This document shows, piece after piece, positions 8,748 through 15,555 of a stretch of 20,653 nucleotides of DNA. A model generated the notes under the pieces. That model did not search any database. It was not told where the DNA came from and worked only from the letters and a program-made list of their open reading frames with translations. The first letter of the stretch is position 1. Every line of letters begins with the position of its first letter. The position numbers and the translations under genes were made by a program. The DNA is from a virus: the IMG/VR virus record IMGVR_UViG_3300017727_004754, positions 1-20,653 of that record. One strand, given 5' to 3'.

Positions 8748-9708
8748 TAGCGTATGTGGTTAGCACCATCCTAAAGTGCTTCTGTCCGTTAGCATGTAGG
8801 CTCTTCATGCCCTTGTCAATATAGATAATGTTATCGATGGTAAGATCCATAAGAATATCGAACAAGGGTTTTCTGACAGTAAAGCTAAACTCTCCCCTGC
8901 TCTTGATCCTTAACTCTCCCACGGATTTGCCCTCGTCTAGAGTGTAGGTTATGCCTTCGTTAGATACCGTGACCGTGTCGCACTTGATACCCGACAACTC
9001 CTCTACTACCTGTTCGTTGATTTTAACTTCGTCTCCTTTAGTTACGACAACCCCTTGAAATGTTGGGAATTTTTCAGAGTCAATTATCTGACTGCAAACT
9101 GTCATACCGTCATCGTAGTAAAACTTGATGTGAGTCCCGTCATACGCTACACGATTTACCTTAGCGTCCAAGGTTGACATAAACTTCAGAGTGTCTATGG
9201 GAAGAACCAGATCAATATTTTTACTTAGGCCGGAAGGAAGAGCGAGTATCACTTTTCTATTAGTGGCAACTGCCATGCGGTCTTTTAAGAGAACACCTTG
9301 GAGGGCGTGCAAAGGATCTGAGGGGTTGATACATTCAAGCAAACACTTAATTGCTTTCTTACTAGGAAACTTTTTCACCTTCTCAGGTTCAGACAGTACA
9401 TCGATGATAGGCATGGCGGTCCCCTCAACTGTGGTAATTGTTACTCTTTCTCTCTTGTGTTTAACCAGCATCTTACCGTTCTTGTGGGTGTAGACCACAC
9501 CTTCCCTAGGCTTACGGAAGAAGTTTAATAAAGGTTTTGGAGAGAAAGCGCAGTCAAGTCCGTTTTGGAAAGGAACCTGAACGCAGAAAACACCACCATA
9601 AGATACCATCTTATTGTTGTGAAACTTAACCATAGAAGCAGCAACCGAGGGTGAGTTTTCACTGCACGATTTCATCACGTGCGTCAGTTTATTCTTGATG
9701 TCATTCAT
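8740..9708 (-). CDS. Beta-clamp-like protein, putative polymerase processivity factor
   Basis: The middle of this 322-residue protein resembles the second domain of bacterial DnaN clamps. A beta strand leads to an ATNRK segment (about 148-152), where DnaN has TDGHR. Next comes a proline-preceded helix (VLPIDTLKFM) and a strand-rich part, then IIDSEKFPTF (about 208-217), where DnaN has a glycine and FP before the third domain. The length is close to DnaN (about 366) and the C terminus is short and hydrophobic. A clamp would encircle DNA and tether the polymerase, which fits its place directly before the polymerase gene with an 8-base overlap. I place the start at the ATG that overlaps the helicase stop by 8 bases (ATGAATGA), not at a TTG five codons upstream. 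Sequence identity to true clamps is low, so another DNA-binding beta-rich fold is possible. Confidence 0.6.
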   Translation of the reverse strand: MNDIKNKLTHVMKSCSENSPSVAASMVKFHNNKMVSYGGVFCVQVPFQNGLDCAFSPKPLLNFFRKPREGVVYTHKNGKMLVKHKRERVTITTVEGTAMPIIDVLSEPEKVKKFPSKKAIKCLLECINPSDPLHALQGVLLKDRMAVATNRKVILALPSGLSKNIDLVLPIDTLKFMSTLDAKVNRVAYDGTHIKFYYDDGMTVCSQIIDSEKFPTFQGVVVTKGDEVKINEQVVEELSGIKCDTVTVSNEGITYTLDEGKSVGELRIKSRGEFSFTVRKPLFDILMDLTIDNIIYIDKGMKSLHANGQKHFRMVLTTYANA

Positions 9709-11386
9709 AGGTAATTTCTTCAATAGTTTGAAACTTGCAGTTCATATCAACCAGGATTTTAGTAGGATCTTTTAGCTCATCGGGCGCTCTTTCTACAGCT
9801 TCAGCCGCTGTCTTAGGGTATCCTTTGTATGCAGAAGGACGGCCGTTCTTTTTCTTTAAAGCCTTCCACCAGAATGATCGGAACCTATTTACTGGTGCTT
9901 CGTAGGCGCTCTCGGGATAGTCTCCCTTAGTAAACGATCCAGACAGCGTAGCGTAGTTAGTGCGGAAATAGTATTGTTTCGTTTGTCTCGATACACCAAC
10001 TCGATAGAGTGTGGAGATGACGTCGAAGCTCTCTGTACTAGGTTCGAGGGTTTCTCTAACCATGACATCATCCTGCCCCGCCTTCTTCTCAATAGTATCG
10101 GGTGGAGGGAACTCGTATCCGCACTGAGCACAAACCGATGCTCGGGTGTGAGCATACGTCTCACACTGGGGGCATACCTTTACCGGAGCCTCGCCCTCAT
10201 TACCGTCACCTTTCTGTCTTTTCGCCGGTATAACGGGGCAGTTGATAGCCCCTAGTCTTCGCGTGTTACCGGCAAAGTCCAGGATTAGACAGTTCTGCTT
10301 TGTCCCTTTCTTAATTGCTTTCAATCTTCCTGTCTGGTCACTGATATCAACCCCTTTCTTATACACGCAACGTGTCCCTCGTCCACACATCTGTACCCAT
10401 AGAGCCGTTGACTGTGTAGCACGGGCGACGGCGATGAGATCGAGAGGAGTGAAGTCGTATCCGGTGGTGTAGAGACCGACGTTGACCATGGCTCTACACT
10501 TCCCACGCTCCCACTTTGCCTGCTCCTCCTCTCTTCTTTCTGATTTAGAGTGGAGACAGATCGCGCTGATACCGTAAGACTCGAACATCTCAGCCAGTGC
10601 TATTCCGTGCTCAATACCGGAGGCGAATACCATCCAGTGCTTTCGATCCATGCCATATCGAATACACTCCTCCACCACGGCTTTGTTATTCTCCATTGTA
10701 TTAGAGATCTCTTCCGCCTGCTTCTTGTTAAAGTCCCCTCCTTTAATAGACATCGCGCTAACGTCGAACTCAGTAGCTGCTTTCTTGGTTATAAGCGGGG
10801 ATAGGTAGCCCTGATCGACGAACCAATTAAACTTCTCAGTTTTAGTGTAGTCGAACGAGACATAGTCAACCCACTTATGCTCTGTCAGATAACCCTGACC
10901 TAGTCGATACGGTGTAGCTGACAGGTAGATGATCTTCATCTTAGGGTTTATCTCAAGCAAGCAAGAGATGAAGCGATCATACATCGAATCCTGCTCCGGC
11001 GAAAGCATGTGGGCTTCGTCAATAAAGAGGACGTTGACTTTACCAAACTCTTCAGCACGTCTATGAACAGACTGGATACCGGCGTAGATTACTCGGTTGC
11101 GTTTATCCCGCATGTTAAGGCCGGAGGAGTAGATCCCTACGTCAGCTAACTTCCACATCTTCTTCATGGCGGTAGCGTTCTGGTCGATGATCTTTGCATC
11201 GTGCGTTAAGCTCATGACCCTGTCTCGCTTATACTTGCGTGCAATCTTACGGATCAGCGCGTTCATGATAAAAGTCTTACCGACACCTGTCGGAGCCACC
11301 CCCAGAGGATTACCATCTTTGTTGTGTATATCGTTCCATAAGGTGTCTACTGCCTCCCTCTGGTAACATCGTTGTTTAAGCTTCAT
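9701..11386 (-). CDS. DEAH-box superfamily 2 DNA helicase with zinc ribbon
   Basis: This ATP-driven helicase or translocase has Walker A PTGVGKT at 32-38, motif II DEAH at 123-126, motif III SAT at 156-158 and the C-terminal motifs TTGYDF (307-312) and Q332-MCGRGTR (motif VI). After the RecA-like domains, four cysteines (C405, C408, C419, C422) form a zinc ribbon. A C-terminal part of about 130 residues has no recognised fold; its WW-containing segment near 510 resembles tails of other phage SSL2/RecQ-type helicases. In phages such enzymes unwind DNA for replication or recombination. The start codon overlaps the nuclease stop (ATGA) and the 3' end overlaps the clamp-like gene, so all three are probably made together. 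The superfamily is certain; the exact role in replication is inferred. Confidence 0.95.
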   Translation of the reverse strand: MKLKQRCYQREAVDTLWNDIHNKDGNPLGVAPTGVGKTFIMNALIRKIARKYKRDRVMSLTHDAKIIDQNATAMKKMWKLADVGIYSSGLNMRDKRNRVIYAGIQSVHRRAEEFGKVNVLFIDEAHMLSPEQDSMYDRFISCLLEINPKMKIIYLSATPYRLGQGYLTEHKWVDYVSFDYTKTEKFNWFVDQGYLSPLITKKAATEFDVSAMSIKGGDFNKKQAEEISNTMENNKAVVEECIRYGMDRKHWMVFASGIEHGIALAEMFESYGISAICLHSKSERREEEQAKWERGKCRAMVNVGLYTTGYDFTPLDLIAVARATQSTALWVQMCGRGTRCVYKKGVDISDQTGRLKAIKKGTKQNCLILDFAGNTRRLGAINCPVIPAKRQKGDGNEGEAPVKVCPQCETYAHTRASVCAQCGYEFPPPDTIEKKAGQDDVMVRETLEPSTESFDVISTLYRVGVSRQTKQYYFRTNYATLSGSFTKGDYPESAYEAPVNRFRSFWWKALKKKNGRPSAYKGYPKTAAEAVERAPDELKDPTKILVDMNCKFQTIEEITYE

Positions 11387-12240
11387 CTGTTAATGTCTTC
11401 CCATCTTTCACATAAAATTCCGTAGTCTCTTCCTTTAGTGCATTCCCACTCCCCACCTTCGGCGGGTTGAGAAAAGAAGCAGGAACGGCATGACTTAACG
11501 GACTCTTTTCCCTTGAAACAGTTTTCCTTGAAATCGCAGTAGGCACATCGCCAGTCTGAGTAGTTCAGACTTATGCCACGGGGGGGACGATCCGCGCCCA
11601 GGATTTGATCGGCCCTTACCTTAATCTTCTCAAAAGTCTTTGGACATGGATCGATCCACAGGATGTGGATGTCGTCGTCGTTTTTATTTACAGCAAGGAA
11701 AAGAGATCCTCCTAAACGTGGCTCGTAACCAAGATACCCTTGGACCTGATCCCAGTATTTTGGATCGGATTTTTTCAACCCTTCCTTCTTGAGCTTCTGA
11801 AACCTTTTATCGTTGTAAGTTTTATACTCAGTCTTAAATGGCTTCGTGCTCTTGGTGAACCTGCCATTAATATCTTTAGCCACACCGTCCATCGATCCCT
11901 GAAGATGTCCGTCAAAGTCTGATACGTGAAACTGTTTTCCGGTCTTAGGGTCTACGTTCCATATCTTTAGGCCAACTCCTCTAAGCATGTGCTCGAAGAA
12001 GAACTCCTCACGGTGTCCCCTCTGAAAGAGCCGCAGGATACGAGGAGGGAACACGGGCTTTGAAACTTTACGGTATCTATAGAAAGCGGCACGAACGCAT
12101 GGGTCTCCTATCATCGATAACCCAAGGTGCTCCCGCTTCTTTCCTTCGTTACTAGGGATCTTTATGTGGATATCTTCCTCCCCCATGTTCATGGACCACT
12201 CGTCTATGGCGGACCTGAGCTTGTTGACATCAAACTTCAT
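11383..12240 (-). CDS. PD-(D/E)XK nuclease with Fe-S-type cysteines (Cas4/RecB-like)
   Basis: The 285-residue protein has the RecB-family nuclease core: GSMDG with D118, EYK with E138 and K140, and a downstream Gln/Tyr motif (DQVQGYLGY, about 164-172). C48 near the N terminus plus C232, C235 and C241 near the C terminus match the four cysteines that bind an iron-sulfur cluster in Cas4 and AddB. A second set (C251, C254, C267, C277) follows, a zinc-binding tail I associate with phage nucleases of this kind. Likely work is DNA end resection for recombination, partnered with the helicase that follows. I chose the ATG at 12240 because it gives the same 4-base ATGA overlap used elsewhere in the operon; an upstream ATG would add 11 residues. 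Metal content is inferred from cysteine spacing. Confidence 0.88.
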   Translation of the reverse strand: MKFDVNKLRSAIDEWSMNMGEEDIHIKIPSNEGKKREHLGLSMIGDPCVRAAFYRYRKVSKPVFPPRILRLFQRGHREEFFFEHMLRGVGLKIWNVDPKTGKQFHVSDFDGHLQGSMDGVAKDINGRFTKSTKPFKTEYKTYNDKRFQKLKKEGLKKSDPKYWDQVQGYLGYEPRLGGSLFLAVNKNDDDIHILWIDPCPKTFEKIKVRADQILGADRPPRGISLNYSDWRCAYCDFKENCFKGKESVKSCRSCFFSQPAEGGEWECTKGRDYGILCERWEDINR

Positions 12241-12965
12241 CTGTTTAAGTAGTAGTTCAAAGTGTAAAGCCAATCCTCTTCACCTTCCGGCTCCTTCATC
12301 TTTTCGTTTTGCAACCACGTCAGGTATCCACGGTCGTCCTCAACCACGTCTTTGAGCCATCGTTCTTTATGTTTACCAAAGGTAAACTTACGCATCAACA
12401 CCGGCTTGTTGGTAGCCTTAATCATCTTAGCGACAACTTCCTCGTCAGTCAGTGCATTGTCGTTAATCTTCTGAACCTGCTTCTCAAGTAGATTGTAAAG
12501 CTGCTCAAGAACCAGGATGTCTCCCCACGCATCATGCGCGACAGCGTCTATCTCCATCCCAAAGTAGTATCGCAGGTACTGGAGATTGTGCCTCTCGATC
12601 TTGTAGTCTTTGTCGAGGTGTCGTATCACACGAAGGGTATCGATAACATGAGGGAACTCGATCCCTTCCTTGGCAAGCATACCGGTATCAAAGGGTGCGT
12701 TGTGCGCTACAAAGACTACCTTGTTTCTATTCTTCTTCAGGAACTTGTGCTCGTCTGATCCCTTGAACCTTGTCTTATCTGTGACCATAGTCTCTGTGAT
12801 ATGGTGAACAGCCATAGCACCTACCCCGATACTCACACCGGATGGCGGTTGATATAACTCGTTGACATCCCGCTTACCGCACCGATAAGCGAGCTGAATG
12901 AGACGGTCTCTTTCCTCTGTGCCGGTTGTTTCGGTATCGGCAAACATAAGTGGTAGTTTCTTCAT
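12237..12965 (-). CDS. DEDDh 3'-5' exonuclease, DnaQ/ExoX-like
   Basis: This 242-residue exonuclease has ExoI D10-T-E12 (ADTETTG), ExoII HNAPFD with D93, and ExoIII HDAWGD with H144 and D149, the full DEDDh set. A C-terminal segment (about 190-221) with FGKHKERW and GYLTWLQN matches the small domain at the end of E. coli exonuclease X and related phage proteins. It probably degrades single-stranded or nicked DNA during recombination and repair, or trims ends; the polymerase already has its own proofreading domain, so proofreading is less likely. Its ATG overlaps the RusA stop by 4 bases and its stop overlaps the nuclease start by 4 bases. Catalytic residues are complete and the call is secure. 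Confidence 0.94.
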   Translation of the reverse strand: MKKLPLMFADTETTGTEERDRLIQLAYRCGKRDVNELYQPPSGVSIGVGAMAVHHITETMVTDKTRFKGSDEHKFLKKNRNKVVFVAHNAPFDTGMLAKEGIEFPHVIDTLRVIRHLDKDYKIERHNLQYLRYYFGMEIDAVAHDAWGDILVLEQLYNLLEKQVQKINDNALTDEEVVAKMIKATNKPVLMRKFTFGKHKERWLKDVVEDDRGYLTWLQNEKMKEPEGEEDWLYTLNYYLNR

Positions 12966-13333
12966 AAAGGCTGTATGTTAATGTGGATCTCTAGTCGTGA
13001 GTTCTCTCGGTCGTAACGGTGCATAGGTCTCTCGATCTCCCATGTGCTGTCGTCTTGACCGAATGCGTCTTGCAATCCATCTTCGTAGGCTTTGCATGAC
13101 GCAATTAAATTCGTGTCATCCTTACGAGACTTTGTCTTCCAGTAAGGGATATACTTAATCGATATAATAACGAAGCCATCGGGGAAGTCTAACTCCTGCT
13201 TTAGAAGATAGGCTTCCCGTCTGGCTTTCGTGCGGTGACTCTTGGTTGACGACGCCTTAGCAAAACGGTTAGGCCGTGCATTAGGAGACAAGCACCTGTT
13301 AGGCATCGGCAACTCAAGAATCTTTGTGATCAT
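12962..13333 (-). CDS. rusA: RusA-like Holliday junction resolvase
   Basis: The 123-residue length, an N-terminal LSPNAR segment and the core KDDTN (71-75) followed by KAYEDGL (81-87) and GQDD (92-95) match the RusA family. In that family conserved aspartates bind magnesium at the junction; here D72 or D73, D85 and D94 or D95 are candidates. RusA acts as a dimer that cuts four-way junctions, resolving recombination intermediates and branched replication products before packaging. It lies just after the SSB-like gene (6-base gap) and overlaps the exonuclease start by 4 bases. The family call is strong; the exact catalytic residues are read from pattern only. Confidence 0.88.
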   Translation of the reverse strand: MITKILELPMPNRCLSPNARPNRFAKASSTKSHRTKARREAYLLKQELDFPDGFVIISIKYIPYWKTKSRKDDTNLIASCKAYEDGLQDAFGQDDSTWEIERPMHRYDRENSRLEIHINIQPL

Positions 13334-13339
13334 CTGATA

Positions 13340-14011
<672 letters not shown>

Positions 14012-14078
14012 AATAGGTTTTACTTTAACGTGGACTGCATTCCGAACTCACCACTTACAGGCAGGTGACACCACAGTT

Positions 14079-14828
14079 TTATTTCTTCTTAATCCTGGTG
14101 CTCTTCTTCTTGAGCTTCCAGAAAATCTTTCCAAGGTGCATGTCTTCAAGCATGTCAAGACCACCTCTCCGGTTCTTGGCGAGGTAAGCCGTATCACCCT
14201 TGGCCGTGCGGAGACGACGGGCGGGGTTACCGCTCTCGTCATCAGGATCGACATCGATGAAGTAGATGTCCCCAATAAGGTAAGGGAAATCATGGTTCAT
14301 CTTCTGACCCTCGAAGTCAGGTACATACTGAGTTCCTGACTTTTCCCCATCCTCATCGTAAGTATCTTCTCGCCCTTTGTGGAATAGAAATACCCAGTTC
14401 TTATCATCGTCTCGCATTTCGCGAACCATGTCATCCATCTCCTGAGCAAGGACACCGTAAGCCTGCATTGCATTCTTGTGGTGTGGTAGCTCGTCCTTCA
14501 ACCGGATCTTAGACAACTCGGACATGCTATCGACAATGATCGTCTCGTAATCTTTAGACCCGCGAACGAAGTTGACAGCCTCGTCGAACTGCTCAACGGT
14601 ATGAGCTTCGATAACTGGCACGTCATAAGTGATCTTCTTCTGATCACCGTAGACACGCTTAATGTTTTCGGTAGTGAGGGAATCAGCACCAGTTTTCTCT
14701 ACCATTATCACAAGAGGACGTGGCGCTGTAGCTGCAAGTAGGGTTTTGCCTCCTCCAGCATCGGAGTATATGGCACACTTCACCCCGCCTTTTCCTGCCA
14801 AGTCATTGGCTGATTTAACTCTGGGCAT
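14079..14828 (-). CDS. Sak4-like RecA-fold ATPase
   Basis: The 249-residue protein opens with a P-loop (SDAGGGKT, 22-29) and a Walker B strand ETIIVD (95-100), the compact RecA core of phage Sak4-type recombinases (AAA_24-like family). The segment WVFLFHKGRED that follows the Walker B helix is also typical. Sak4 proteins work with phage SSB in single-strand annealing and strand exchange, and an SSB-like gene is next in the operon. The usual first glycine of the Walker A motif is serine here. I chose the ATG at 14828, which overlaps the upstream stop by 14 bases; a frame extension of 50 residues upstream is basic, unlike the family, and lies inside the preceding gene. The C terminus is a run of lysines. 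Confidence 0.88.
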   Translation of the reverse strand: MPRVKSANDLAGKGGVKCAIYSDAGGGKTLLAATAPRPLVIMVEKTGADSLTTENIKRVYGDQKKITYDVPVIEAHTVEQFDEAVNFVRGSKDYETIIVDSMSELSKIRLKDELPHHKNAMQAYGVLAQEMDDMVREMRDDDKNWVFLFHKGREDTYDEDGEKSGTQYVPDFEGQKMNHDFPYLIGDIYFIDVDPDDESGNPARRLRTAKGDTAYLAKNRRGGLDMLEDMHLGKIFWKLKKKSTRIKKK

Positions 14829-15237
14829 CTTCTTCGAGGTCTTTGAATTTAATCTCAGGAAGGCCCTGCTTGGTAGTAACCCATCGATCAATCTGATCGA
14901 GGTTCTTACGAGACTCTGTTTCGTTAAGGACCCTGACCGCAACGGACGGAATGAATTGATCGTAAAGATCGGGTGCATCCGATTGGAACTGCTGCTGCTG
15001 CTCCTTGTTGCAGGTGATGGTAAGCTTACGGTTTACAGTGATGGCTACGCCGTGCATCTTCACTGTCTTGCTTCCGTGGTTTTTCACCTCCTCGGGGAGA
15101 AAGTGGTCTGCCATTTTATGACGCATCGCAGAGATCTCTTCGTTGAGAGCATTGCGTTGCGTGTGTAGTTCACTCAGCTTTTTACGTGCTGCTTCGATCT
15201 GCTTAGCAGTCGGTGTCTTCTTTTTTGCTTTCGTCAT
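14815..15237 (-). CDS. Conserved-type hypothetical protein, first gene of the replication operon (140 aa)
   Basis: This gene opens the minus-strand operon, starting at the edge of the divergent control region and overlapping the Sak4-like gene by 14 bases. The first 45 residues are lysine-rich and helical, probably a coiled coil (AARKKLSELHTQRNALNEEI). A beta-like stretch follows (KTVKMHGVAITVNRKLTIT, 58-76), then a helix with a QQQQ run near 80-83 and a C-terminal acidic end. I associate this layout with small proteins found next to Sak4 genes in other phages, but I cannot assign a function. The start is the only ATG close to the control region. It has no Shine-Dalgarno sequence and instead has an AAACAA leader. 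Confidence 0.85.
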   Translation of the reverse strand: MTKAKKKTPTAKQIEAARKKLSELHTQRNALNEEISAMRHKMADHFLPEEVKNHGSKTVKMHGVAITVNRKLTITCNKEQQQQFQSDAPDLYDQFIPSVAVRVLNETESRKNLDQIDRWVTTKQGLPEIKFKDLEEDAQS

Positions 15238-15246
15238 GGTGAAAGT

Positions 15247-15252
15247 TTGTTT
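15247..15252 (-). promoter_or_regulatory. AAACAA leader motif before the first operon gene
   Basis: On the minus strand AAACAA lies 9 bases before ACC-ATG-type start context (TTCACCATG). No Shine-Dalgarno sequence lies at usual spacing. The same leader style recurs before the starts at 19682 and 20209. Confidence 0.35.
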
Positions 15253-15256
15253 AATT

Positions 15257-15279
15257 CTCTCCGGCTTAATTGTCCAGAG
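15257..15279. promoter_or_regulatory. Imperfect inverted repeat, candidate operator
   Basis: The arms CTCT-cc-GG and CC-AGAG face each other across a 9-base AT-rich centre, with two unpaired bases in the left arm. It lies between the AT-rich core and the minus-strand start, where a repressor site would be expected. The match is short and could be chance. Confidence 0.22.
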
Positions 15280-15310
15280 GAAAGTTTTAATTTTCTAAAA
15301 ATTTTTTAAG

Positions 15311-15339
15311 TTGACTGAATCAGGTGAGTCGCGTAGGTC
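15311..15339 (+). promoter_or_regulatory. Possible sigma70-like promoter for the HTH-primase operon
   Basis: TTGACT at 15311-15316 matches the -35 consensus at five of six bases. Seventeen bases later, TAGGTC at 15334-15339 is a poor -10 box. If used, the transcript would begin almost at the ATG at 15346, giving a near-leaderless message, which would fit the lack of a ribosome site there. Confidence 0.3.
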
Positions 15340-15345
15340 TCGGCA

Positions 15346-15555
15346 ATGGACCGAACACTGAAGACCGAAACGAGGCAGCTACTAGCCGTATGCGACTTAA
15401 CATACCAGAAAATTTCAGATAAATCAGGAGTGCCTTATGGTGCGCTCTATCACTTTGCCACCAAGGGGGACGACATGTCTTCCGAGAACATGCAGAAGCT
15501 GTATGAGTTTCTGTCTGGGAGAGTTCTCTTAGAAGGGGAGGACGGCAGTGAATAA
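15346..15555 (+). CDS. Small HTH (XRE/Cro-like) DNA-binding regulator
   Basis: This 69-residue protein has a helix-turn-helix pattern at about 19-50: TYQKISDKSGVPYGALYHF, where the SGV turn and following helix match Cro/CI-type domains, then a further helix (SSENMQKLYEFLSG). The length suits a single-domain Cro-like repressor or activator. It is first in the plus-strand operon, faces the divergent control region directly, and its stop overlaps the primase start by 8 bases, so regulator and primase are made together. It probably binds the intergenic region and sets the balance between the two replication transcripts; that role is inferred. No ribosome site precedes the ATG. Confidence 0.75.
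   Translation: MDRTLKTETRQLLAVCDLTYQKISDKSGVPYGALYHFATKGDDMSSENMQKLYEFLSGRVLLEGEDGSE
15533..15541 (+). promoter_or_regulatory. Strong Shine-Dalgarno sequence deciding the primase GTG start
   Basis: AAGGGGAGG lies 6 bases before the GTG at 15548, inside the end of the HTH gene. It is the best ribosome site I found in the window and supports the GTG over an ATG fourteen codons downstream. Confidence 0.7.

Larger units (their letters stand above)
15238..15345. promoter_or_regulatory. Divergent intergenic control region between the two replication transcripts
   Basis: This 108-base gap separates the first genes of two divergent transcripts and is the longest non-coding stretch in the window. 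It contains a strongly AT-rich core (about 15281-15310) with an A5-T6 tract, which would bend or melt easily. It presumably carries both promoters and could bind the HTH protein encoded beside it. An origin role is possible but unsupported beyond AT-richness and the neighbouring primase gene. Confidence 0.7.

Noticed and set aside
9709-9723. TTG start for the clamp-like protein
   Set aside because: The ATG at 9708 gives a tight ATGAATGA overlap like the next junction, and TTG has no better ribosome site.
12241-12273. Upstream ATG for the PD-(D/E)XK nuclease
   Set aside because: The ATG at 12240 forms the 4-base ATGA overlap seen at other junctions in this operon.
14012-14078. 67-base gap before the SSB gene as a terminator or promoter
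   Set aside because: Only a 5-bp stem (TCACC/GGTGA) and no good promoter boxes were found; nothing solid to annotate.
14829-14978. 50-residue N-terminal extension of the Sak4-like ATPase
   Set aside because: It lies inside the preceding gene in another frame and is absent from the expected family layout; the ATG at 14828 fits the operon overlap pattern.
15241-15276. Minus-strand promoter TGGACA-17-TAAACA
   Set aside because: The -10 box matches only three of six bases and the start would fall next to the ATG; too weak to list.
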